From Ulva prolifera (taxonomy: Eukaryota > Chlorophyta > Ulvophyceae > Ulvales > Ulvaceae): 64,000 nt of DNA. Each line of letters opens with the position of its first letter. Position 1 is the first letter of the stretch. The notes below the pieces were generated by a model. It was not told the DNA's origin, ran no database searches, and saw nothing but the letters and a program-made list of their open reading frames with translations. Positions 39,001 through 48,358 of the stretch are shown here, one piece after another. Position numbers and translations under genes: made by a program. The stretch lies in contig CM041199.1 of the NCBI GenBank assembly GCA_023078555.1, positions 1,736,001 to 1,800,000 on the forward strand, written 5' to 3'.

Positions 39001-39941
39001 CTGCGGGACACTGGCCGGCTGTTGTCGCTATCGACAAGTTGTGGAGTCGACGACAACCAGCAGTACTCGATGAGACATAGAGCGCACACCGACTCCGCAG
39101 ACACACGCATTTGCCCGGCAAGGTCCACGCGTCACACAGCGCCTACACTTCGCACTGAGTCGTGCATCAGCTTGCAGCATACCTTGATCCGCGACTCGGC
39201 CGCGTCCATGCCGTCCACGAGGGACCTCGAGGGATCCGTGGCAGCATCGGCCTGAGGCTGGGTCAGAGTCTCTGCAGCAAGAGACTGAGGTGCAGGTGCA
39301 AGCCTTGGCTCTGCAGCGGGCTGTGGCGGAAATTCCGGAGGCTTAGGCTCGGGCAGCTGTGCCCGTGTAGGCTTGACGGGTGCTGCTGCTGCTCCTGGCC
39401 TCGGGTGGGCAGGCGCAACTTCTGGACATCGCTTGGTTGGCGCTGGATGAGCCGCAGCAGTGTCATGCGTTGCGCTGCTCGCAGCCACATCCACCTGCAA
39501 GGAAACATACACAGGAACTTCATTGCGGGTGCGCGTGTGCAGTGGCGCGCATGCCGGCAACAGAACCGTTTGACCGGTCGCAGCTTCGCTTCGACGAGCA
39601 CCACCAGCCATGCAGCACCATTGTCTGGCTAACGCGCGAGCATGAACATTCGATGATACATTGCATCCTCTGCTTGCGTATGAGGCCGCCATTCAGCCCG
39701 ACCTGGCACGAACGTTATCGCGGTGCAGTGGAGAACAGCGCGGCGTGTGAAGCACCTTCGGCGGAGCCTGCTGTCGATTCCGACCGCTCAGAAACACTCC
39801 CGTGAGCCTAGATGGTCTTTTAGTTGCTGCTGGAGCTGCATTTGTAGCGCTGGGAGCGTTGTCCACAGCGTTGTTGCTGGATGCAGCTGCGTTTGCGCGT
39901 CTCTTTGAGCGCACATTGCGCAGAAGACTCCACGACGTCAT
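30097..39941 (-). CDS. Kinesin motor protein, kinesin-12/KIF15-like
   Basis: Microtubule motor ATPase. Ten exons, in order of transcription: 39941-39798, 39494-39183, 39000-38706, 37768-37392, 35697-35559, 34912-34629, 34349-34065, 33260-33085, 32487-31221 and 30951-30097; all phases close to 1377 residues. The motor domain spans about 153-582: [11 protein letters not shown] at its start, P-loop GQSGSGKT (272-279), switch I NRASSRSH (445-452), switch II DLAGSE (481-486), then [20 protein letters not shown] and [14 protein letters not shown]. It is larger than a usual motor of about 340-360 because of Ser/Thr-rich, Ala/Gly-rich and GGSKAGGSK insertions. The neck ([19 protein letters not shown]) resembles KIF15 and plant kinesin-12. 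Heptad-like coiled-coil stretches follow near 615-700 and 1000-1120, separated by basic and Pro-rich disorder. The N-terminal 150 residues are Pro/Ala-rich. Introns carry MITE and family C repeats. Class assignment is tentative; the motor identity is certain. Confidence 0.9.
33371..33458 (+). mobile_element. MITE-like family B, copy 1 (kinesin intron)
   Basis: Terminal inverted repeats GTTGGGTCG and CGACCCAAC, 88 bp end to end, with ACCTGAATATTCGGAATT in the middle and GATCGGGCCCGACGACCC at the right end. Lies in the kinesin intron between 34065 and 33260. Confidence 0.8.
33786..33829 (+). repeat. Family C repeat, diverged copy (kinesin intron)
   Basis: GTGCTGTGCCATATACAATG followed by GCCCGGG. 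Matches the family C centre with a two-base insertion. Same intron as MITE copy 1. Confidence 0.45.
35093..35118. repeat. G26 homopolymer (kinesin intron)
   Basis: Twenty-six consecutive G residues in the intron between kinesin exons 35697-35559 and 34912-34629, on the strand opposite to the transcript (so C26 in the RNA). The length may be inexact in an assembly. Confidence 0.9.
35966..36010. repeat. CTGGG pentanucleotide repeat (kinesin intron)
   Basis: Nine exact copies of CTGGG inside the large kinesin intron 37391-35698. Confidence 0.95.
36030..36070. repeat. 16-bp tandem repeat (kinesin intron)
   Basis: Two exact copies of TGCAAGTGCATGTCAC and a partial third, directly after the CTGGG repeat. 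Confidence 0.9.
37146..37243 (+). mobile_element. MITE-like family B, copy 2 (kinesin intron)
   Basis: GTGTTGGGTC at the left end and GACCCAACAC at the right end, 98 bp, with AATATTCGGAATTGTTC and GTGATCGGGCCCGACG inside. Lies about 150 bp downstream of the exon carrying the P-loop. Confidence 0.85.
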
Positions 39942-42671
39942 GGCAGCGTACTGAGTGCTCTGTACTAGCTTCGCGCGGTTACTGCCATGGCTCACTCAGC
40001 ACAAGTTGTTTCATATTTGGGCTCGGACAAACTTGGGACTGGGTGATTGCTGGAATGATTGACTTGAGGGACAACGGTATGGCTACAGAGACGTCCTTCC
40101 CGATCTACCGCTTGCAATGGTCACCACCAGCTCCTCACGAAAGTAATAGCAGACGGGCTCACCAAGCGTTGCCGGTGCAATTGCTACAGTATCGTGGCAG
40201 AACCTGCATATATTGCATGCATCTCTCCGCCTGAGTCATCACCCCGCAACCGTCGGTTGAACGCATGTTTGTCGGTTCACATGGATGCCATGACACATGC
40301 GGCCTGTGGGCCAGCACGAGCGATACGCCAACTCGTGCGATGTCGCCCGAACTGGCCCACAAAGCTGCTACTCAGCTGCCTGCGAGGCCATTTGGTGTAT
40401 ATTCACACATCTCCGTTGGCTGTGCGCTACCGGCCGCAGGTCGGCCGCTAGCGCGCTATAGCGTGACTGCAGCGACCGATGACCTCACCGCTGGGCTAGC
40501 GCGAGATAGCGCGAAACCGTCAAGCATTTGGTGAAGGCCGCGTGTCAGTGCCATGCTCAGCGGCGCCCGTCCCACCGTGTGACAGCGTGCGCTGCTCTCG
40601 GTCAATATCTTTTTGTTTTCATTAGCACGTGTGGATATATTTTGTGTCATGGCCGAATGCTCGAGCTCAGCCAGAGCGCTGCCACCGCGGAGGCGTATAC
40701 GCTATAGCGATCGATACGCTGCTGCTCGGCTGCCCCTGCGCCATGCCTTCTTGAATGAACAAAAACGGGCTCCAGCAGTGCAGCTTCACAGCCGGTCACT
40801 AGTAGCAGTAGCTAGCTACAGCGCTCGCAATATCGCATATGGGTATACCCGTGCGCATGCTCGCTGGCCGGTATCATGTGCCAGTCGTCGTAATTGGATC
40901 TACCTGATATCTCGTGATTGGAACAAAACATCACCTGCGATGTCGGAAATTTGACTGTCATGACGCGCAAGCGCACGGGCCGCCATTGACCAGGATCCCC
41001 CGGAGCCGCCTGCAAGTGCTGAAACGCGGCTGCACGCGTTCACGTCGGACATCGAGGCGGGCTATGACCATCAGTTGTGTGGCGCCGCGCTACGCTGCGT
41101 TGTACGCCATCCCACTTACAGCGGCGGGTGGTCGCGCAGAGATTTGCATTGCAATATAATGTTAACTATAACTATATTCCGGCGTAAGCTCAAGGCCCAG
41201 CCGCCGGTCGCAAGGATCCGATCGGCGTCTGCGCAGGCGCAAGCCAGCTAGCAGCTGCGCGTGGGACGCGTCTGCTTCGACTCAATTCCCAGCACGCAGC
41301 AGCATGGCATCGCGTGCTCAACCGGGCCCGTGCGTATGCGGCCACGTCGACGTCTGCAGACCCACGGCATAGATGTACATGTATGTCGACGTCACTTCGC
41401 ATGAACTTGGGCCACTCGGGCCAGGGTACGGCAGAGCACCTACGTATATGTAGCTACGGTATGTGCCTACAGGTGTACACAATTGCAAATCAAACGCGTG
41501 GGTGACCGACATACCGTGTGTACAGCAACAACCGTCTGCGGACCCATGGCCATTGCATAAAATGCATCTATCTCAGACGCAGCACAGCTGTGGCGCCAGT
41601 GCCGCTCTCTCTAGAGGTAGGGCTGCTGTGGACGTCATGTCAGCCGCTTTACATTTGGTGCCGCGCATGCATCTCTGGGCGCACGTGGAGTACGAATTCA
41701 CGAGCTTACGAGTTCACGAGTTCGACCCGCTCCATGCGCATAGCCTTCTCACCCCCTGATGCGCTCTGCAGGCCGAGCGCCGCCGCTCGAAATCATTCGA
41801 TTCAAATCGGGCGCGCGTCAACATGTGCATGCACAAGTGTGTGCGGCAACATGTGTGGGCCGGCCATGACATGTTCGGCCCGTGGTGCACATGCACATGC
41901 ACATGCACAGTTCGACCTGTGATCACGATCATACTATAGTAGTGTAGTACGGGCGTGTATATGGTTCACGTGGTACATACGTGAGCAATTGTCGGTGCGA
42001 TGCGGCGACGCACTCTGGCCACTTCCCTTGAGCATGAGATGGTCGCGGCCGCGCGCGGGTACCCGGGGGGGTGCGCATGTACAGCATGCCGCGTGTGCCT
42101 GCTACAGACGAACAGCGCCATATGCACGCGCTGCAGCTCAACCCGCCCGCCTGCCGAGTACCCTGCTTTAGTAGCTATGTGGATGCCAAGCACTGCTGTG
42201 GAACTATATGAGTTGGGCCATCCTCTATGGTACCGGTGCAGGGCACTCGGAGACTGAGATCAAATTCGAAGGAGTCATCCGGATGGCTACAGGAGTTCAC
42301 CATGGTGAAGCCAGTGGGTGGGAAAATTGGTGGTCACCCTTCATGACCCAATCCCACACAACCTCACACCCTCAGGCAGACATCCTGTACTCATCCATTC
42401 TGGTTACCAGTGGCCAGCATGTAGGTGTGCATGGCTGTAAAATCCACTTTGTGGCTGAACATGGGGAAGGGCTGGGATTATATCAGCTGGGTGAATGAAT
42501 GACTCACCGGTGGCCAGCAGTCACACTCACCAGCAGTGAGGCTGGAACTGCTCTAGGATAGTCACCCTCACAGGCTGGCTGGCACCCCTCAGCCGCACAC
42601 AGCACACAGCGCAGGTGCTGGCGTTGCGTGGGTGTGCTGATCATGATCACCGCAACGATGTGTGCTGTGTG

Positions 42672-42725
42672 TGCTGCGTGTGCTGCGTGTGCTGCGTGTG
42701 CTGCGTGTGCTGCGTGTGCTGCGTG
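42672..42725. repeat. 9-bp tandem repeat
   Basis: Six exact copies of TGCTGCGTG. It creates Cys-rich artefact frames on the plus strand. Confidence 0.95.
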
Positions 42726-42993
42726 TGGCTGGTTGCGTGGGTGTGCGTTTCCTCTGGTTGTTGCTCGCGGTGCTACCTGCCTTGCTTGCTTTGTCCTTGC
42801 AACGAATGGGTGTTGTGTGCTGGGCTGATGACCCTTCCCTTGAGCAACAAACTTTTTGCCTTCTATGTTGTGCTTTGCTACCTGCCTCTCCGAGAGTCCG
42901 ATTCTGTCTATGTCACACATGGCACAACATATGTGTGCGGCACTTGCCCGGGGACCCATGGAACCCAGCACCCGGTCTCCAGTTAGGCTGAAC

Positions 42994-43039
42994 GTGTTTG
43001 TTTGCTTTGCCATACAATGGCCGGGTATGTGTAACTTAT
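42994..43039 (+). repeat. Family C repeat, long copy
   Basis: A 46-bp stretch around TGCCATACAATGGCCGGG, ending GTGTAACTTAT. It differs from the copy at 61874-61919 at three positions. Confidence 0.75.
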
Positions 43040-43168
43040 AATTATATTATGGATCCGAGTGGAACCCGCACATGAGATCCAGGCAAATACATATGTGTTT
43101 GCAATTGTCTGCAAAATGCCTCATGCCTCCAAACACGGTCAGGTCCATTGGGACAGCGGAGGGTATGC

Positions 43169-43210
43169 GGCAATCCAGGAACATGGCCGCTATGCCACTG
43201 GGTTGCCACA
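43169..43210 (+). repeat. Hairpin repeat family D, copy 2
   Basis: GGCAATCCAG, ATGGCCGCTAT and CCACTGGGTTGCCACA in order. About 36 of 42 positions match the minus strand of 12371-12410. The arms can fold back on each other. Confidence 0.6.
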
Positions 43211-43296
43211 GGATACTATGGTATCGATCATGGCGCCAGTTGTCACACCCGCTACCAGCTCGCCCTGCACCTGGCATGATACCTGGTGTCCAGATG

Positions 43297-43461
43297 TGTA
43301 AAGTAAAGTAAATCTGAATTTACTGAGCCGTATCCTATTGGACATTGACAACTCCGAATTAACGGGACCACATATGCCGAAGGGGTAAACCACCTGGAAA
43401 CCCCCCTCAGACGACCGTACGCAACTCACAGGGCCTCCTCCTGTGCTAAGCGAGGTGGTCA
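43297..43461 (-). mobile_element. SINE-like family, copy 5 (full length)
   Basis: One of the two best copies. On the minus strand it starts near TGACCACCTCGCTTAGCACA, continues through GGAGGAGGCCCTGTGAGTTG and GGTGGTTTACCCCTTCGGC, and ends with GATTTACTTTACTTTACA. TAGCACAGGAGG matches 11 of 12 positions of the Pol III A-box consensus; a B box is not clear. Confidence 0.75.
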
Positions 43462-44354
43462 GGGACGTGTTGTCCATGTGCGTTGTTAACACTTGTCATT
43501 GTGTCAGAAGAATACAGGCGGGGAGGCAGAAGCACCGCGGACCCAGCAAGAAGCAGTGCAGGGACTGTGAGCTGGCCCGGGGACATGCATGAGAATGGTA
43601 CTGCTGGACAGAGTACAAGTAATGAGCTGGGCTTAGTTGTGTCTAGCTGTGCTTAGTTGTGTCTACATGTGCACACCGATGCACATGTGACTAGCCAGCA
43701 TACACATAATATTATACATCCACCAGCATGCATATAATATTATAAATGAAGAATACTACACTGCCGTAAGCCCAGAATTTTCGTAAGTGTGCATCTGGTG
43801 TGAATCTGATGTGAATCTGGACAATCTCTAGGTTAAGCCTAGACCTGATTCCAAGCCTGACAATCAAATAGGATAATCGGGACTGAATCAGCCTAACCAG
43901 GGCGCCGATTAAATGAAATGAAAGTATCCAACACCGACGCCGGACTGAGCTGCGCACCCGATGACCTGAGTCCAGGGATATGTTTTAGAGCTACCACTCA
44001 TGCGACACCACCAGTGCATGCAGCATGTCGTTCGCAACCACCAGCCGCTGCGGTCGACCCGCCGTGCGTGTCTAGCAGTGCACCCGAGAGTGCCATGCGA
44101 TACATATGATATGCCACTGAAACGCCGGACATGTGGCCTGGAGGCTCATGCCAGCCAGAATCACCGCTCAACGGGATACATTCACTGGGGGTTGCAACGT
44201 TTCTTTGTATACATTTGTTTTGCAGCTCGGGTAGTTGGGTTCTTGAACCAGGGCATGCATGCATGCGTGTATACAATTGTCCCTGGTCCGGGGGGGCTAG
44301 CCAAGCTTGGAGCACTTGGATCCTCGAGGTGGAGCGTCACGTCATGTATACCGG

Positions 44355-44386
44355 TTTACTTTACATGGGCCCACATGTAAAGTAAA
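44355..44386. repeat. Inverted TTTACTTTACATG repeat
   Basis: Thirteen-base arms TTTACTTTACATG and CATGTAAAGTAAA with a six-base spacer. The right arm is the tail of SINE-like copy 6; the left arm looks like the tail of a second, oppositely oriented copy of which nothing else remains. Confidence 0.85.
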
Positions 44387-44459
44387 GTAAATCTGAATTT
44401 ACTGAGCCGTACCCTATTGCACATCGACAGCTCCGAGTTGACGGGACCACGTATGCCGG
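44374..44459 (-). mobile_element. SINE-like family, copy 6 (truncated)
   Basis: Tail TGTAAAGTAAAGTAAATC, then CTGAGCCGTACCC, ACATCGACAGCTCCGAG and ACGGGACCAC, after which similarity stops. The head half is missing. Confidence 0.7.
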
Positions 44460-44599
44460 GACCACATGTGAGTAGACCCAGCTGGGTTTGCTGGTGGATG
44501 CCGGTGCCGCTGAATCAACCACCAAGGTCCGGTATGACCGCCGCAGCCCACCTGTAGACACCTGCATGCACCTGTGCGTGTCCTTGCAACAGCCGTCAC

Positions 44600-44663
44600 G
44601 AATTTCCTGCCTGCATGCGCACTACTAGTAGCTACTAGTAGTGCGCATGCAGGCAGGAAATTC
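44600..44663. repeat. 64-bp perfect palindrome
   Basis: Two 32-base arms with no spacer and no mismatch: the left arm begins GAATTTCCTGCCTGCATG and the centre is CTAGTAGCTACTAG. The symmetry stops exactly at both outer edges. Extrudable as a cruciform, or a hairpin if transcribed. Confidence 0.97.
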
Positions 44664-45051
44664 TAGTGCGACAGTATACTAGTGCGACAGTACAGTCTCA
44701 GCCCAGACCAGCGTCACAGCAGTCTGCCCGCTTTGGCAGCCGGACGTCTCCAGGCCGTGACAGTGGGGCATCAGGGCCATGCTAATGGACCCGCAGGCAA
44801 CCATGGAGCCAGCTAGTGCGTGCATGCACGACCAGGTCGCATGGAGCACCCTCCCAGGGCTGGTCAAGGCAGACCAACATGAGGTGCTGCAAGAGAGTTT
44901 CGTGGGCCTCCTGCAGTCCCCGCGATCGATTGCAATCCGTGCGCGATAAAGTGCGGCCCTGAATATGGTTAACTGAACCTGTGGCTGTATTACTACTCAG
45001 GCGACTGATGAAGTCAAGATTGTGGCCGGGTCAGTGAACAAAAGGACAGTT

Positions 45052-45122
45052 CGTCCAAGCCGGGAATCGAACCCGGGTCTCCCGCGTGGCAGGCGAGTAT
45101 TCTACCACTAAACCACCTGGAC
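45052..45122 (-). tRNA. trnG-GCC: tRNA-Gly (GCC)
   Basis: Complete, intronless cloverleaf on the minus strand. Acceptor GTCCAGG pairs with CTTGGAC (one G-U). The D arm includes GTTTAGTGGTAGAAT. Anticodon stem CTCGC/GCGGG closes the loop CTGCCAC with anticodon GCC. T stem CCGGG/CCCGG encloses TTCGATT. The discriminator would be G, less usual for glycine tRNAs. A TTTT Pol III terminator follows at 45043-45040. The internal A and B boxes are intact. Confidence 0.97.
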
Positions 45123-45687
45123 ACCGCAGCTTTGCGGCTGGAGATGCGATGACATGGTGCCCGAAATTGACAATTATATACTTGATAATGTTTCGTCCCT
45201 GCTGCAAACGAGGTAACGGGATCAAGCCTGCGCTGTCTGCAGTGGGATTGGAATTCAACTGGCTGATGCTAGCTCACAGACGCATGCTGAGTTTGTAAGT
45301 GCATGCGCTTCATGCAAACGGCAATCACAAGAGACATGTCACTGAGCCTTCATGCTTCGATCAATATCATATATATGGCTTAAGAGTCCAGATTTCATGT
45401 ACATATAGCATGTACATGCCGATTTCCCGCACACCTGGGTGAGCCAATTGCAATAGCCGCGCAGTCGCTGTGACATGACGTGCCACCTGCAGCACATGTG
45501 CACCACATATGGCATGCCGAACTGTGTTCTGCACATGTTCTTGCCCTCCTTGCTTTGCAGTGATCACTGTCGACCGCATCTATCTCGAAAAGAATTGAAA
45601 CTACATCCAATTTTGTGCGTGGCACCTATACCTCGTCTGCACCTGCGGCACAACGTGCAAACTATGCAGTGCAGCACTGTGGCGAAC

Positions 45688-45714
45688 CCAATGTGCACAC
45701 CATGTGCACATTGG
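45688..45714. repeat. 11-bp inverted repeat
   Basis: CCAATGTGCAC and GTGCACATTGG separated by ACCAT. Lies 49 bp left of the large palindrome. Confidence 0.85.
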
Positions 45715-45762
45715 ACATGATATCGAACATATATACGACATATATATGTGGACGCAATGTGC

Positions 45763-45825
45763 TGCGGACCCCTTACACCAGGGGAAAGTATATCATATAC
45801 TTTCCCCTGGTGTAAGGGGTCCGCA
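45763..45825. repeat. 63-bp palindrome with one-base spacer
   Basis: Two perfect 31-base arms around a single C at 45794: the left arm begins TGCGGACCCCTTACACC and the centre reads AGTATATCATATACT. The flanks show no further symmetry. Confidence 0.97.
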
Positions 45826-48358
45826 TCACATCGCGAAGCGCTGGAGATATCTAGATATAGACATATATGCGTGATCATCGATACACTGGACCTCTGCAGA
45901 CCCCGACTTTGCCGCAAGCACTGTGGCACATACATATGCATGAAGCCGGTGCCTAGGCTGTACATGTCCACACGCGGCCAGTGCATCCCGGTTGTGCCGT
46001 AGCCGGTGTGTACACCCCCGCGCCGGGACTGCCTTAAAGGTCTATATACAAAACGCTATAGCTGCCGTCATAGGCGAGGAAATTTTGTTCATGGCAACTC
46101 GCGATCACTCAGTGCTGGGCGCCCAGCTGGGACAAGGCCCTGTACCGTTGGGTGAAATTGGGTTCACGTGCCCGTGTCCTGAAGCGGACTTGACCACTCC
46201 AGATGAACAGGACCTGCCAGCTAGCGCTCACATCATGATGGTGTGAGGTGCGTCCGGCTGTCTGCAGCTGGAGGGGGGTCCAGGTGGCGTGTCCCTTCAG
46301 CATGTCCTCCCACTCATCCAGGGTAGACAATGCGAACATATGTTCGCGGCAAGGACATGGCGAAGTAAAACCAGACCTGCCTGTGCTGCACTGTGGCCAC
46401 GGTGTCCCTCTGGTATGTGCCGCTCGCACTATGTCGAGTGACAGTGGCGTACGTGAGTACACAGGAGGCACTTGAATTGCGTAACCCGGGACTAGTGTAT
46501 TTACTGTGTGAGGTTTGTGGTATTACACGCCACCGGGATTGTTTCTGCTGGTATTGTTCTCAACGGTTCTCGGACCTATCACCCTCCAAGGATTGAGTTA
46601 ATGAATTGATTAATCCCCGGCGCACACTCAGACGCCATGGACTCGGCAGACATCATAAATGATGTTGCTGATGAACTGACTCTGCATGTCGTCACCTTGG
46701 CCTGGGCAGTGTCCTGTGCTGTATCCTCGTCATATTCTGCTACAGGCATTGATGCTGTGGTCGCTGCGAGGCGCCTCAGCGCTGCATGTGTTGGCAGAAG
46801 TGCTCAAGAGAGACCGCCTCCACTGATGTCTACACCTGCTCCAGTCCCAGGGATGCATGCCACAGGCTGAGCGCGATGCCGTGATTCAATCGATCGTTCT
46901 GGTTCTCATGGTGTTGGATGGACAGCTGCCTCCCTGAGTGTTAGTGCTGATTTGAAGCCACGGAATGTGGTCATGAAACTGTGCGAATGGCTGGCCAGAT
47001 TATCTAGACGCGATTCTTCCGCCGGCTTCGAATCTGATCAGATTGGTGAGGTGAGCATTGATGCTCAGCCGGTGTTGACTGGTCTCGTCCGCCCATGCAT
47101 GGGTCACTCTCTGGTCTATGACAAAGTGTAAAAAGTGTCACCGGGGGAACTCACTTCGATGTCAGGTCGACCTCCACAGCTGCTGTGACAACCAAGCGCA
47201 CCCAAGTGCCACAATGCTGACGTGGACCAGCTCACTCATCAAAAGTGAGCCATGGCTTTCCTCCGCACTGCCGCAGCAGCTGCCATGGTTGTACGTGCAG
47301 ACAGCATCACTCACAGCACACGGCTAGCGCAGTCACGGCATAATCCACCAGAAACAACAACTCGAGCGTGTGCTCCTTCCCTTGGAGGCACAGCCATGGC
47401 AGGGCTGCGACCGCGTTCCAATCGTCTGCTGTTCATTACCCCAACGCAAGCACGAGCGCACCCAGATGACCATTCATGCAGGCGCAACGCTGGGTGCAAC
47501 TACGCACATTTACCAACACCGGTGTGCCCCAATTTGTTAAATTCCTATTCTACGTGTGCAAGGTGTGCCTCGCATGCGCAGCCGACACACTGCCAGCCCC
47601 ACGGCAGCACCGCTGGCTCGTCAGGACAGACCCTGGCAAACAACAACAGGGCGGTACTTGTGGGGCAGGCGCACACATGCATCCTGCGATGAACACTGCC
47701 ACCCGCGAACCCGACCCGGCGGTCCTGCCATCCCCGCAGAGGACTGCAAGCGGCACTGGAAGTCTGTGTTGCCATGATGCATAGGAACCGCAGGTTCTCG
47801 CCGGTGGGTTGCGTGGCGTGCATGTAACACGCCGTGGGGACTGGTGCATCGCAGGTAAGCTGCTGCACGGCCGTGCAGACCCCGTGCAATGGGCTACATG
47901 ATCGCAATCAACACACCCCCTCCGCACCATGTCCGTAGGGTGCATTGTAGTGATTCCGCTATCCCGGCCCCTCCACACCATGTGCGGAGATAGAGATACC
48001 ATTGCAGAGCACCAAAGGACGCGAATGGCCTACGCATCAATGGCCTTCCTTCGCCCTTGTCTGCATCCGCCCACACATCTGCAAAGAGGCGGCACATGTG
48101 CATCATGCGCCTGATTCCGGCAAGTGTGTCGCAGTTCCCGTGCATCACCCATATCCCAACCCCCTCTTCCGCCCCCGGCCTAACATACAATGGCAACTTC
48201 AAGCCGGTGCAAGCGCCATGCATGGCGCGCCCGCACGGTCACCACATTGGCGCCTCCACAGCGGACACCTGTACCAGCCCCCGGCGCCCTAGCAAAACAG
48301 GTGCAGCCGCGGCGGCCGCTCGCCGTAACACGCGGCACTGAAACCCATCCGCAGACAG

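Larger units (their letters stand above)
39942..45051. other. Repeat-rich intergenic region left of tRNA-Gly
   Basis: About 5.1 kb with no protein gene supported. The left end must include the kinesin promoter. It contains a 9-bp tandem repeat, family C and D copies, two SINE-like copies and a 64-bp perfect palindrome. Open frames are short and show no recognisable domains. Confidence 0.55.
45123..48358. other. Intergenic region right of tRNA-Gly
   Basis: About 3.2 kb with no supported gene. It contains an 11-bp inverted repeat (45688-45714) and a 63-bp near-continuous palindrome (45763-45825). Frames at 46109-46471, 46637-46870 and 47252-47692 show no known domain. Confidence 0.5.

Noticed and set aside
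42615..42986. Cys-rich repetitive frame
   Set aside because: Produced by the TGCTGCGTG tandem repeat; all frames are open through it.
43190..43492. 100-codon minus-strand frame similar to frames at 55146-55451 and 1718-2521
   Set aside because: The shared peptide (SEGGFQVVYPFGICGPVNSE) is just the translation of the SINE-like repeat; stops and frameshifts differ between copies.
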